From: Coriobacteriaceae bacterium | GTDB lineage: Bacteria; Actinomycetota; Coriobacteriia; Coriobacteriales; Coriobacteriaceae | Length of the DNA: 64,000 nt | NCBI GenBank assembly: GCA_025757745.1 | Contig: CP107217.1 | Span: 2,046,001 to 2,110,000, forward strand | Direction of reading: 5' to 3' | Part shown: positions 52,597 to 61,658 of the stretch, in pieces | Numbering within the stretch: the first letter of the stretch is position 1 | Layout: every line of letters begins with the position of its first letter | Program-made: the position numbers and the translations under genes | The notes under the pieces: generated by a model | Databases searched by the model: none | The model's input: only the letters and a program-made list of their open reading frames with translations | What the model was told of the DNA's origin: nothing

Positions 52597-53521
52597 CGCT
52601 CACATCCCTCCTGTACTCTAGTAGCGCTCGTGCAACGTAGGTGGCAAGGTTTACCGGTACGGCGTTGCCCACCATCTGGTTGATATCCGTCTTACTCCCA
52701 AAGAACTTGAAAGACTCCGGGAAAGTCTGGATCCTACTGCGTTCCTTTGGAGTCAAGCACCGGGCTTGACTGAGGTCCGCCGCGTCGTTGGGGTGAAGCT
52801 TGTAGTTCGGCGGTATCGGCCTGTCCACACCACGAATAGTGACCGAGGGCTCGTCGATGCTGAAGATGGCCCGCCTCGTGTAGCTTCGCGGAATTCTGAA
52901 GTAGTAATCAATTCCAAGCTCGTTACCGAGATACTCACGAATTGTCATCTGATGGTCAGAAAGGCCCTTCTCAAGATATGGGTCGAGGAACCCGTCGGGC
53001 GCCCCAAGGCATCCGATCAAGAAGTATCTCTTGCGAGCTTGGGGGACCCCGCACAGGCTTGCATCCATCACTCGCCCACTCAAGCCATAACCCTGCGCTT
53101 TGAGGGTGGCCCGAATCGCTTCCATGGATTTGCTCGTTCGAACGCGTGGGACGTTCTCCATAACGATGAAGCGAGGCTTGCACCTCGCGATGATCTCGGC
53201 ATATCTAACAGAGAGGATTGCGCGCCCACCATCCTCGGATCTCTTGCCGGCCTGCGAGAAATCCTGACAAGGAGGCCCGCCGATGATGATATCCGGAGCG
53301 AAGCCGGCAACTTCCTCGGATACGGAAACGTCGGAGAGATCCCTTTTGAAAACAGGATGCTGGAAGTTAGCGCGATAGACATCAATGGCAGCGTCCCAAT
53401 TGTCGTAGGCAGCCACAACATTGACGCCAGCCTTTTCGAAGCCGAGGGACATTCCGCCGCAGCCGGCGAAAAGGTCAACTGCCGTTATGTTCCTCTCGTT
53501 TTCCACGCGCTCGGTCTCCAT
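52583..53521 (-). CDS. DNA (cytosine-5) methyltransferase, first of pair
   Basis: 312 aa. Motif I is DLFAGCGGMSLGFEKAG, motif IV is GGPPCQDFSQAG, motif VI is MENVPRV, and C-terminal VTIRG...MVGNAVPVNLATYVA. About half the residues match the partner methyltransferase, so the pair arose by duplication. ATG 53521 lacks a ribosome site; GTG 53506, with GGAG 9 nt upstream, is a good alternative start. The open frame continues upstream to 53776 but that stretch is not like a methyltransferase. Confidence 0.92.
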   Translation of the reverse strand: METERVENERNITAVDLFAGCGGMSLGFEKAGVNVVAAYDNWDAAIDVYRANFQHPVFKRDLSDVSVSEEVAGFAPDIIIGGPPCQDFSQAGKRSEDGGRAILSVRYAEIIARCKPRFIVMENVPRVRTSKSMEAIRATLKAQGYGLSGRVMDASLCGVPQARKRYFLIGCLGAPDGFLDPYLEKGLSDHQMTIREYLGNELGIDYYFRIPRSYTRRAIFSIDEPSVTIRGVDRPIPPNYKLHPNDAADLSQARCLTPKERSRIQTFPESFKFFGSKTDINQMVGNAVPVNLATYVARALLEYRRDVSDGLR

Positions 53522-54401
53522 TTCGATAGATACAGACAAATAAATAATTATAATTTCGTTTCTTCCAACATGCTTCAAGATCAGTCGGCAACAGAACAAA
53601 TCCAGTTGTAACGCTTCGCCCGGACAAGAATCGCTCGTGCTCGATTCGAGCTTATTGCCGCCCAGCAGGGCAACCACTGTCGCATGCTCGCCCGTCAGAG
53701 GCCGTCCGCGCCGCATCCGCGTCCGCTCCGGATGCCGCGCCGGGTCGGTCGTGCCGCGGACCGTCCCTCGCGGCACGCACCCTCCGCTCCCGCGAAAACC
53801 CGTTCAACACAAAGGCTTTTAGGTATAGCCTTATTGCTGTACGCCACGAAGTTCCCGCCCACTCACGCCCTCGCTGCCAAACGAATACGCATCCCTCTCT
53901 CTTCTATGGATGCAACGCTGCCGAAATATAAATCGACTCATGCGATCGCTCTCCGACCTCAGCTGAAACGTTTCAGAGCGCAACAATCTTGAACCTCGAT
54001 CCACCCTCCAGACAAACCTCCTCAGTTCATCCATTACTATCGAAAAGATCTTCCATGAATTTTGACGGCCTGTTTCAGCTGTAATGGAAATAAAAACCAG
54101 CTTTTCGAAGTCGGCGCCACAACCAGGCAAGCATTTCCGAAATCGCAGCATCACATCGCTCGATATAAGTAATTTGCTACTGGTGCAACGGCCCCGAGCA
54201 CCGTTCCCGCGCGACTCTATCGCAAATACGTTGCTTAGAACAGGGCACTGCCACATTTCAGCAAGCCAATCCGAATCCTCGTTTGGTCGGGAGATAGTCC
54301 AATTACCCTTTAAATATCATATCGTTGTGGTATTCAATAAACTCAGCTCGTGGGGCAAATCGCTTCGGAAGCGTAATCGGCTCTCCGTTGTAGCGCCACA
54401 A
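53522..54401. other. 880-bp gap without a recognised gene
   Basis: The first 60 bp are AT-rich and should contain the promoter of the restriction-modification operon. Positions about 53600-53800 are GC-rich and open on the minus strand (RHPERTRMRRGRPLTGEHATVVALLGGNKLES), possibly a fragment of a lost gene. From 53820 to 54400 the DNA is AT-richer with only short frames. I see no known element. Confidence 0.5.
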
Positions 54402-54812
54402 ATTTACCGCTTCCTTGAAAGTAGCGGCAGGCTAAACGAGGGCGGTGAGTTCCTTTTCTACTTCTACGCCATTAAGGACGGGCACGTGTACTCCCATCAT
54501 AAAGATCTCTTTCGTACGACCCATTTCCGCTTCTACAGGAACGCAATCAGCGAGACAAACACTTACGAACTTGAACCCATGCTTTGCAAGGTGAAGGCTA
54601 ACGAGCTGGTTTCGAGAGACGAACTAGCCGACCGGCTGGCCGCCATTGGTTACGAGCGGAATCGTGGGAGCCAGGGGGCGGACTTCCACTACGTGCTTAG
54701 CGTGGAGGTCGAGAACGCTGCAGTTGTGCCGCTGAGTCTCGCGTGCGGATTGGTCGACGGGCAGAACGGCAACGATGCTTTCAGCCCGCACTCGCCGAAG
54801 TTGGTGGGATAA
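54402..54812 (+). pseudogene. Decayed copy of the R2 nuclease C-terminus
   Basis: From YRFLESSGRLNEGGEFLFYF to NDAFSPHSPKLVG the translation matches the last ~135 residues of the 47396-49831 protein at roughly three residues in four, in inverted orientation. The upstream part of the open frame (54084-54401) is unrelated. The divergence is too high for a recent duplication. It is best read as the tail of a second LlaJI-type R2 gene whose front was deleted, ending 39 bp before the SIR2 gene. Confidence 0.85.
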
Positions 54813-54851
54813 CATTTCACGAGCATGTCGATTGGTACAGGAGGAAAGATT

Positions 54852-56432
54852 ATGGACGAGAGAATCAAATCGATAATCCACAAAGCTGTTGATGATGCCG
54901 GGCGTTATCCGTTTCTCTTCATCGGCTCTGGCCTCTCCCGTCGTTACTGCGGCACGCCGGGATGGGAGGGGCTGCTTTCGGATATCTGCGCCGAGGTGCT
55001 TGACGACCCATATGCCTTCGCGCGCTTCAAGAGCCAGGCGAAGATTGCTGTCCAGAACGGCGAGGTCGAGTCCGAACTGCCGTACGTTGCCACGCTCATG
55101 GAAAGCGAAGTAAACCACGAGCTCTTTGCATCGGATGAATTCGCTGCCTTCCGCGAAGATCACAGTGACGAGCTTACCGGGGACGCTTCGCCCATGAAGA
55201 TCTACGTCGCAGATAAGATCGCGAGAGCTCGTCTCGTCGAGAGCGCCGAAACTGAGAAGCTGGCGAAGGCGGGCAGGGAAAAAGTTGCCGGCATCATCAC
55301 CACGAATTATGACTGTATGTGTGAGACCCTATTCCCTGGTTTCACGACCTACGTCGGAGAAAGCGACCTCCTGTTCTCTGACCAGGCTTTCTCTCAGGAG
55401 ATATACAAGATCCATGGCTCAGTCTCGAGGGCGGGAAGCATCGTCCTGACCAGCGCTGACTATGCGGAGTTCGCGCAGAAGAGGAAGTATCTCTCGGCGA
55501 AGCTGCTCACCCTCTTCGTCGAGTATCCCGTCATCTTCCTCGGTTATTCGATTCAAGACGAGAACATCAGGTCGATACTGGGTGACATCTGCGAATGCCT
55601 ACCAGATGACAAGCTCAAACGGCTGGGCAAGCGGCTCATCTTCGTTCAGCACGCAACCGACACCTCTGTTGGCGAGATTGCTATGAGTTTCGGTGACCGT
55701 ACGCTTTCGATGACGAAGATCACCACGGATGACTTCGAGTCGATCTACGATGCGATGCGCAGCTTCCGGAAAATGTATAGCACGCGATTTATCCGCGAGT
55801 TGAGGGGCAGCGTGTTCAGGCTTGCGGAGCACATCGACCCGAGTTCCGACATCATCGTCTCAGGGATAGACAATGTCCTCAACGACCTTGACCCGGACCA
55901 GAAGATCGTCATCGGCCTGTCGGTGTCACCAAGTAGCATCGGAAAGCCGATTTCACCTGAAGATATCTTCGAGGACATCGTGCTCGATAACCTTCGCTAT
56001 GACCCAAAGTTCATCGTCGAGAACTACCTCAACATGTACGTGCGCCAACGGCCCAACAACATGCCTGTCTTCAAGTACACGCGCGGACTCGGTGGAGAGG
56101 TCGGTAAGGACATAGCGACTTATCTCCCAACGCTCACCTCGATTGATAGCTATCGAAGCGAAACGTTCCGCAAATCGATGCCTGCGACTCGTCGCAGATT
56201 CGAAGGGTCGCTGAGCATAAAGGGCCTTGCGAATGCATGCGCGCCAAAGAGCCCGTTCGCGTTCATCCCGTGCCTTTCAGAGGAAGAGATGGACGTCGAC
56301 GACTTGGAAGCGTTGCTGAAGCGGGCACTGGCTGACGTGGGAAACGACCCTGCCAAGAAGAGGGCTCTGTTGAAAGATTCGCATTATCGGAAGTGCGTCC
56401 GCATCTACGACTTCTTGCGCTATGGAAAGTAG
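54852..56432 (+). CDS. SIR2-domain defence protein, putative NADase
   Basis: 526 aa from ATG 54852 (GGAGGAAAGATT upstream). The SIR2-like domain, about 1-260, has LFIGSGLSRRY, GIITTNYDCM, KIHGSV (catalytic His) and FLGYSIQDENIRSIL. The C-terminal 260 residues have no recognised motif and probably sense infection or oligomerise. SIR2 defence proteins kill infected cells by depleting NAD+. No membrane segment. It directly follows the R2 remnant, suggesting it arrived with a former LlaJI-type unit. Confidence 0.85.
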   Translation: MDERIKSIIHKAVDDAGRYPFLFIGSGLSRRYCGTPGWEGLLSDICAEVLDDPYAFARFKSQAKIAVQNGEVESELPYVATLMESEVNHELFASDEFAAFREDHSDELTGDASPMKIYVADKIARARLVESAETEKLAKAGREKVAGIITTNYDCMCETLFPGFTTYVGESDLLFSDQAFSQEIYKIHGSVSRAGSIVLTSADYAEFAQKRKYLSAKLLTLFVEYPVIFLGYSIQDENIRSILGDICECLPDDKLKRLGKRLIFVQHATDTSVGEIAMSFGDRTLSMTKITTDDFESIYDAMRSFRKMYSTRFIRELRGSVFRLAEHIDPSSDIIVSGIDNVLNDLDPDQKIVIGLSVSPSSIGKPISPEDIFEDIVLDNLRYDPKFIVENYLNMYVRQRPNNMPVFKYTRGLGGEVGKDIATYLPTLTSIDSYRSETFRKSMPATRRRFEGSLSIKGLANACAPKSPFAFIPCLSEEEMDVDDLEALLKRALADVGNDPAKKRALLKDSHYRKCVRIYDFLRYGK

Positions 56433-56600
56433 GAAGTCCCCCAACCTTCACCAATAGTCCGGGCAACGGCATCCGAACCTAGATCCAGTTGGGGGACATG
56501 CTCCCGAACTATGCACGGTTTCCCGCGCAAAGCTAGTTTAGCAAAGAAATGTGGAGATTGGCGGTTGGGCGCTTGAGATTCCTGCCAACTGCCGCACCCC

Positions 56601-56790
56601 TTGAATATCAACTTCATCCGAACACCTCCCAAATTCATCCGTACATGTACGGATGAATTTGGGAATCCGATACCCTGAGGGCCGGGTCGGCCGGCCCCGG
56701 GAGATCGGAGGACGCCATGTCCGGAAAGAGCGGGAAGGGCGCCGCGAGGGCGGTCCCGAGGGCCCACGGCAGGCGATCGGCGATTTCATG
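56601..56790 (+). mobile_element. Truncated left end of an IS30-like element
   Basis: 56601-56627 (TTGAATATCAACTTCATCCG...) resembles the left inverted repeat of the intact IS30 element. It is followed by a perfect palindrome, by a GGGCCGG / CCGGCCC stem (56679-56697) and by an ATG with GGAGGACGCC (56717) that opens only 24 codons (MSGKSGKGAARAVPRAHGRR...). The order and spacing copy 20684-20815. The transposase body and right end are missing. The 170 bp between the SIR2 gene and this fragment hold nothing recognised. Confidence 0.7.
56627..56664. repeat. Perfect 38-bp palindrome in the IS remnant
   Basis: TCCCAAATTCATCCGTACA followed immediately by its reverse complement. It differs in sequence from the palindrome at 20709-20748 but has the same place relative to the element end. 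Confidence 0.9.
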
Positions 56791-56793
56791 CAA

Positions 56794-57231
56794 CTACGGC
56801 TGAAGTGTCTTTATGTGGTTCAGCGCACCCAACAGTACCGTTTGATTTCGCTCAAAGCATAAACGAAACCATGCATATATTCCCAAGGCAATCAGGCATG
56901 GCGTCACGAAAACCCCGGCAGCGATTGAATTGTTGCCCGCCCATGCAGACAGACACCCTCCGACCGTAAGTGAGATGATCATGCTGATCACGCTGGGGGC
57001 CCAACTCGTATAATGCACCCCACTCACCGCCTGTTCGACTATTTCGCATTTCTTTTTCAGGCTAATGTCCTCATCCACTTCACCAAGAGAAAAGTCCACT
57101 CCCGAAATTAAATCGAGCAATTCAGCCTCACTGTAGCCGCCTTCCTTGAATCTTTTAATGAAGAAACCTCCTGGTCCAGGCCCACAGATAGGACGGTTTA
57201 CACGAAACAGTTCCTTATAGGCGATTCCCAT
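56794..57231 (-). CDS. Small membrane protein, unknown function
   Basis: 145 aa. Soluble N-terminal 75 residues are followed by two hydrophobic segments (WAPSVISMIISLTVGGCLSAW and IAAGVFVTPCLIALGIYAWF). AAGGAGTTAACA precedes the ATG. No family recognised. Its 3' end abuts the IS remnant, so the C-terminus could have been altered by the insertion, though the frame ends normally (HIKTLQP). Confidence 0.6.
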   Translation of the reverse strand: MGIAYKELFRVNRPICGPGPGGFFIKRFKEGGYSEAELLDLISGVDFSLGEVDEDISLKKKCEIVEQAVSGVHYTSWAPSVISMIISLTVGGCLSAWAGNNSIAAGVFVTPCLIALGIYAWFRLCFERNQTVLLGALNHIKTLQP

Positions 57232-57318
57232 TGTTAACTCCTTAAAGTGCAGATGCTATTTACGCTATCGTTCTATCATTTCGTCCGGACAGATTTTTAT
57301 CGGACCGTCGGCAACCGT

Positions 57319-58137
57319 TCACAAGGACATCCCGTTCAGTAACTCCCCGCGCTCCTCATACCCGCGCTCGAGCTTCTTCCCAAGCTCCGCAGCGCAGCGC
57401 TTCGTTTCCTCGGCAAACAGGTCATCGATAGCCCTGTCAATCCGCGTGCAAGTCTGCCGATGCTCGTCCTTCCAGGGCAGGTTGAGTCCCAAACTCGCGT
57501 CCCAATAGCCGCCGAGTTTGGCGTTAATTACTTCCTCGGGATACAGCACGTCGCGGCGAATGTCCTCAACTACATCGTCCTCGTCCATATCGCAGGCCGC
57601 ATCGCCCTGCTCGAGGAACTTGCGCAGCTCCTTTTGCGCCCGGATGTTGTTCAGCATGCGAACACACACCACGGCCAAAAAGCGATAACGTTCGCATAGA
57701 TCCCACTCGCCTTCGAGCCATACGCGAAAGCCCAGCATTTCGCTCGCGGACTCATCATCCATCAGGATCAATTCCCACGGAAGCACATTGGCGAGTGCGT
57801 CCTCCCCCAGCCTTTGCACGCCGTCGCGCATAAAGATGCACGGCCCCACGTCGTAATAGCCAAAACCGTGGCCCGCATCGCGACGATTGATGACATGCTT
57901 GGGCAACAGGATGATCTTGTCGCTGGGCTCGGGATCCATCTTCCGCAGCTTTTTGACCTTGCGGCGGGCGCGCTTTAGGCTGCGTTCGCTATCGCCACGG
58001 CCGCGGCCGTCCGGCTTGCCGCCGTATCGAAGGGCAACCTCACGCGCCAGGATCTTTGTGTCCGCAGCGCACAGCAGGTCGCTCACGGTGGGCAGGTCTT
58101 CCCACTCAATGCCATCGACGTCCCAAATCCTGTTCAT
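57319..58137 (-). CDS. Unrecognised charged protein
   Basis: 272 aa from ATG 58137, chosen for AGAGG 6 nt upstream; an ATG at 58203 (MPYKYVVQGEQVRKF) is a possible earlier start. A basic stretch (GRGDSERSLKRARRKVKKLRKMDP) near residue 45 could bind nucleic acid. The C-terminus is helical and charged (CTRIDRAIDDLFAEETKRCAAELGKKLERGYEERG). It is just downstream of the ClpP-like gene and may share its transcript. Confidence 0.6.
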   Translation of the reverse strand: MNRIWDVDGIEWEDLPTVSDLLCAADTKILAREVALRYGGKPDGRGRGDSERSLKRARRKVKKLRKMDPEPSDKIILLPKHVINRRDAGHGFGYYDVGPCIFMRDGVQRLGEDALANVLPWELILMDDESASEMLGFRVWLEGEWDLCERYRFLAVVCVRMLNNIRAQKELRKFLEQGDAACDMDEDDVVEDIRRDVLYPEEVINAKLGGYWDASLGLNLPWKDEHRQTCTRIDRAIDDLFAEETKRCAAELGKKLERGYEERGELLNGMSL

Positions 58138-58211
58138 GTTCAACCTCTTTCTGGCTGTGAATTTACGCACTTGTTCGCCCTGCACAACGTACTTGTAAGG
58201 CATGCGCCCCG

Positions 58212-58814
58212 CTAGAGCGCCTTCTTGCTGGGCGCAATCACCTCGTCCACCAGGCCCAGCTCCAGAGCGCGCCTGGCGTTGCACCAGCAGTCGCGCTCGG
58301 TGAGCTCGTGGAACTCCTGGGCGCTCAGGTTGCCATGCTCGGCCAGCAGCTCGTCCAGCTCGGCGCGCATGGCCGCTGTATGCTGGGCCACGATCTCGAT
58401 ATCGGTCTGCTGCGCCATGCCCATGCCGCCCATCAGTTGGTGGATGAGCACCTGCGTGTGGCGGTACACCTGACGGTGGTCGCCGCAGGCCAAGATCACC
58501 GCGGCCATCGAGGCCACGACGCCCTCGCCCACCGTGATCACGGGGCAATCGAGCGACTGCATGGTGTCGATGAGCGCCAGCCCCGCCGTGACGCTGCCGC
58601 CCGGGCTGTTGATGATGAGGGTGATGGGCTCGGTCGCACTTTGATGCTCCAGCACCAGCATGGACTTAATAAGGCCGTTGCAGGTCGCATCGTTGACCTC
58701 GCCCTCCAGCAGCAGCACACGGCTGTTGAGCAGTTCGCTTGCCATATCGACAGCGGCAACACGGCCGTCCTTGGACTTCTTTATGATGCTGGGCTCACGA
58801 TACATAACGGGCAT
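58212..58814 (-). CDS. ClpP-like serine protease
   Basis: 200 aa. The fold and catalytic residues of ClpP are readable: INSPGGSVTAGLALIDTM, Ser in VASMAAVILACG, His in VLIHQLMGGMGMAQQTDIEI and an Asp in the C-terminal third. Housekeeping ClpP normally reads GQAASMGA and HQP; here GEGVVASMAA and HQL differ, so this is a divergent second copy rather than the main ClpP. No ClpX or other unfoldase is adjacent. AAGGGAATTGCC precedes the ATG. Confidence 0.8.
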   Translation of the reverse strand: MPVMYREPSIIKKSKDGRVAAVDMASELLNSRVLLLEGEVNDATCNGLIKSMLVLEHQSATEPITLIINSPGGSVTAGLALIDTMQSLDCPVITVGEGVVASMAAVILACGDHRQVYRHTQVLIHQLMGGMGMAQQTDIEIVAQHTAAMRAELDELLAEHGNLSAQEFHELTERDCWCNARRALELGLVDEVIAPSKKAL

Positions 58815-58929
58815 GGCAATTCCCTTCTAAACGGAATCGGTAAGGAGGCAAAAACTGGACCGCACGGCTTACGACTAACGGAAGCCGTGCGACAAAACAT
58901 GCAAGATGGGGTACACAAAGCTGCAAGGG

Positions 58930-60414
58930 CTAATCCCTCAGCCACTTGGCAGCATTGGGATGATCGGCGCAAAAGTACTTCTTGGCGCGGAAGGGACGCA
59001 TGCCGGTCACCTTGACCAGGCAATCGGTGCGGGGCATAAGCCCAACCTCGCCTGGGGTCATCACGCAACCGCGCACATCTACGGCAGTGCGCTCGGCGCC
59101 CACGTACTTGGTGCCCAAAACCGACTCGCCACACAGTTCGCTTATGTAGTTCTGCGTCGCGATGTTGCTGCCGCCGCCCATATAGACCAAACTATCGCAG
59201 TTATCGAGGATGGTAAGCGCCGTGGATTTGCCGTACACGACATCGAGCTGGCTCAGCGATTGCGCACACATCAAAAAGCTAATGCCGCGACTGCGCACAG
59301 TCGCAATGCTGCGCTCAAAATCGGGGATGCGGCCCACATTGGGAAACTCATCGAGCACAAACTGCACGCGACGCTGCAAATGGCCGCTGGGGCTGGCATC
59401 GGCACGGCGCTGGGCAAGGTTAAACAGCTGCTTAAGGGCAACGTTCGCAAGCCATGCATTAGCCGAATCGTTGTCGCTCACCTTAAGATCGATCATGCGC
59501 TTGCCCTCGTCAATACGATCAAGACGCATCTCGTCATTCTCAAAAACGCGCATGAGCTGAGGCGTCTTAAGCCGCGAGATAGTTGCATTGAGCGTGATCA
59601 GAATACTCTTAAGCGTCCTATCTGCCGCACCTCGAAAATCGCGATACTGCTCAACGCCATACAGATCAGCGTTCTCCGCACCAAACTTATCGAGAAACTC
59701 CCTGGACTCCACCTCTTCTACAAGGTAGTCCAACGGGAATCGCCCCTCACCATCTCCCGTAACCTTGATGAGCGCAGCCAGTTTAAAGACGTTGTTCATC
59801 TTAAGGTAGCGGCGCGGGGCATTGGGGTCCTCACCCGGCGTAAGGGTGCCGGCAAGGGTCTCCAGGAGGAACAGGATTCCAACAATCGCTCGAAGCAGCA
59901 GATCGCTCGCGTTATTCCAGAACGGATCATACCTAAGGCTACGGCCGTCAGGATCGACCCCCTCCATGATTGCCGCCACTGTGGTGGGGATATCCTCGAC
60001 ATCCATCACGTAACGCAGAGGGTCGTATCCGGCCGACTGCTCGGGATTAACAGTATCGAGAACCGTTACCTCGTAGCCGTCCTCTTCAAAGCCTTTCCCC
60101 GTACGGCGCAGCAGCTCACCCTTGGTGTCTGTGACCACATAACAGCATTCGTGGTGATTGAGCAGGTTGGGCAAAATGAAACTCGCCGTTTTGCCGCTGC
60201 CGGTACCTCCAAAGGCAAAAACATTGTTGGACACACTCGTCTCCCAATGCTTGTCGTCCTCGTAGAACGCCACCGTGGCACCCTGCGCCAGGATCACGTC
60301 GCGCTGCTCATCGCCGGACGACAGTGCCCGCATCTCCTCCTTAGTCGCCCACTTCTTGGTCTGATACTCCGTTTGCTGCGCGGCCTCGTAGCCGTACATC
60401 TTGATGACTGGCAT
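58930..60414 (-). CDS. VirD4/TraG-type ATPase lacking its membrane domain
   Basis: 494 aa. KKWATKEEMRAL is followed by Walker A GGTGSGKT (69-76), ILPNLL, and Walker B FVLDEFPNVGRIPDFERSIATVRSRGIS, as in type IV coupling proteins. Normal coupling proteins begin with two membrane helices; this one starts where they would end. No relaxase, VirB or mating-pair gene is in the window. Either a relic of a conjugative element or a soluble ATPase adapted to another job. AAAGGGG precedes the ATG. Confidence 0.82.
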   Translation of the reverse strand: MPVIKMYGYEAAQQTEYQTKKWATKEEMRALSSGDEQRDVILAQGATVAFYEDDKHWETSVSNNVFAFGGTGSGKTASFILPNLLNHHECCYVVTDTKGELLRRTGKGFEEDGYEVTVLDTVNPEQSAGYDPLRYVMDVEDIPTTVAAIMEGVDPDGRSLRYDPFWNNASDLLLRAIVGILFLLETLAGTLTPGEDPNAPRRYLKMNNVFKLAALIKVTGDGEGRFPLDYLVEEVESREFLDKFGAENADLYGVEQYRDFRGAADRTLKSILITLNATISRLKTPQLMRVFENDEMRLDRIDEGKRMIDLKVSDNDSANAWLANVALKQLFNLAQRRADASPSGHLQRRVQFVLDEFPNVGRIPDFERSIATVRSRGISFLMCAQSLSQLDVVYGKSTALTILDNCDSLVYMGGGSNIATQNYISELCGESVLGTKYVGAERTAVDVRGCVMTPGEVGLMPRTDCLVKVTGMRPFRAKKYFCADHPNAAKWLRD

Positions 60415-60451
60415 GGCGTGACCCCTTTCTTGTCCGTGGCGTTAGTGGTTG

Positions 60452-61369
60452 TTAAGCAATGCGATCGTCGCCGTCGTCCTCATTGAGCTGTGCCGAGTGC
60501 GGCGACTTGGTCGCGTGACCGATCAGGCGCTCGGCCTGCGCCAGATAACTCTCGCGAGCAGCAGTTGAGACCGTTGTGTCGCCCAGGTACGCAAGCAGTG
60601 CATGGATCATCAGCTTGTCAAGCAGGTCGTAATCTTTATGATGCTTGATATTGAGGAGATAGCGATTTTCGAGTCCGTGTACTTTGTTGGTCAAATCGAT
60701 TTCCATCTTTTCCTCCATGTAATAAAAAGTGTGTCGTTCGTCCAAAAGTGCCTCAAACGGGCGTTTGACGCATAACTCAAAGTTGAAACGCGGACTCGTA
60801 TCGAACACGCGTCGCTGCACCTTGAGGTAGCGCTTATAAAACATGACGGCATCATCTTCATCCGCCGTAAAGCCACGCGATCCATCGCGGTGCAGCCGGT
60901 CGCATGGCTTTCTGCCATCGGTATGGCGCACGAAGGAGGACGGGATATAGGCACCCTGCTTGGTGCTGTACTTCATCCCTGTCGCAACTTCCTCGAACAA
61001 GAGAACACCAGCCGATTTAAAGTCCGCAGTACGCCCGTGCCTAAACATACTCACCACAGTCGCTACACTGCCTATGCGGCTATCGCGCGGGGGAAAATAC
61101 AGTGGCAGCAAAGCGAGTGTCGCGGCAGTCAAAAGTTCGCGGGCCTCGTGTACATCGGCTCGATACTGCTCGGGCACCAGCCCGGGAATATCGGGCGAGC
61201 GCTCTTCCAGCACGCCAACGAGCGATTTGGCCAGGCGCTCGACGTTCTTCTCGCCGCAGTACGGACACGGAAGAGACCGTTCTACCTTTCCGTTCATTTC
61301 GCACATGTCGCGGAGATCCTCGTCGATCGCACTGAGGAATGCCTCGTAGATGTTGTCCCGTTTCTTCAT
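60452..61369 (-). CDS. Unrecognised protein upstream of the VirD4-like gene
   Basis: 305 aa. An N-terminal CPYCG (about 36-40) may form part of a zinc site although no second pair is obvious. The rest is helical with basic and aromatic patches (MFYKRYLKVQRRVFDTSPRFNFELCVKRPFEALLDERHTFYY). It ends 37 bp before the VirD4-like gene in the same direction and is probably cotranscribed with it. No family recognised. Confidence 0.6.
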   Translation of the reverse strand: MKKRDNIYEAFLSAIDEDLRDMCEMNGKVERSLPCPYCGEKNVERLAKSLVGVLEERSPDIPGLVPEQYRADVHEARELLTAATLALLPLYFPPRDSRIGSVATVVSMFRHGRTADFKSAGVLLFEEVATGMKYSTKQGAYIPSSFVRHTDGRKPCDRLHRDGSRGFTADEDDAVMFYKRYLKVQRRVFDTSPRFNFELCVKRPFEALLDERHTFYYMEEKMEIDLTNKVHGLENRYLLNIKHHKDYDLLDKLMIHALLAYLGDTTVSTAARESYLAQAERLIGHATKSPHSAQLNEDDGDDRIA

Positions 61370-61658
61370 GAATGTTTCTTTCTATCCGGTTTCGGGTGTT
61401 TGGTGTAAGTCTGTTCTAAGTTTTAGAATGCTCTGAGGTATGGATGATGACAATCGACCTAACCTGCAGCTTCGTTAGTGAAATCACCCTGCTTGATAGC
61501 GCGGTTTGCCTAAAGGCTGTGTAGCGATTGCATCAAGCAGTTGGTATTGAGTTGGTTTTGGATTGCTTCGAGGATAGCACAGTAGGCTGTTCTCGTCATT
61601 AGAAATTTTTAAATTTTTCTGCTATTATATAGCCCACCAAGAAGAAAGGGCTCTATAC
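61370..61658. promoter_or_regulatory. Divergent AT-rich intergenic region
   Basis: 289 bp between two divergent genes. The stretch before the + strand gene (GAAATTTTTAAATTTTTC, then TATTATATAG) is the most AT-rich in the vicinity and probably contains its promoter. No repeat or RNA recognised. Confidence 0.4.

Noticed and set aside
53522..53776. 85-codon upstream extension of the first methyltransferase
   Set aside because: Composition changes sharply, the methyltransferase fold begins at motif I shortly after 53500, and partner enzymes start there.
54084..54401. Open frame upstream of and in phase with the R2 tail remnant
   Set aside because: Translation is unlike R2 or any recognised protein; it is treated as chance read-through into the remnant.
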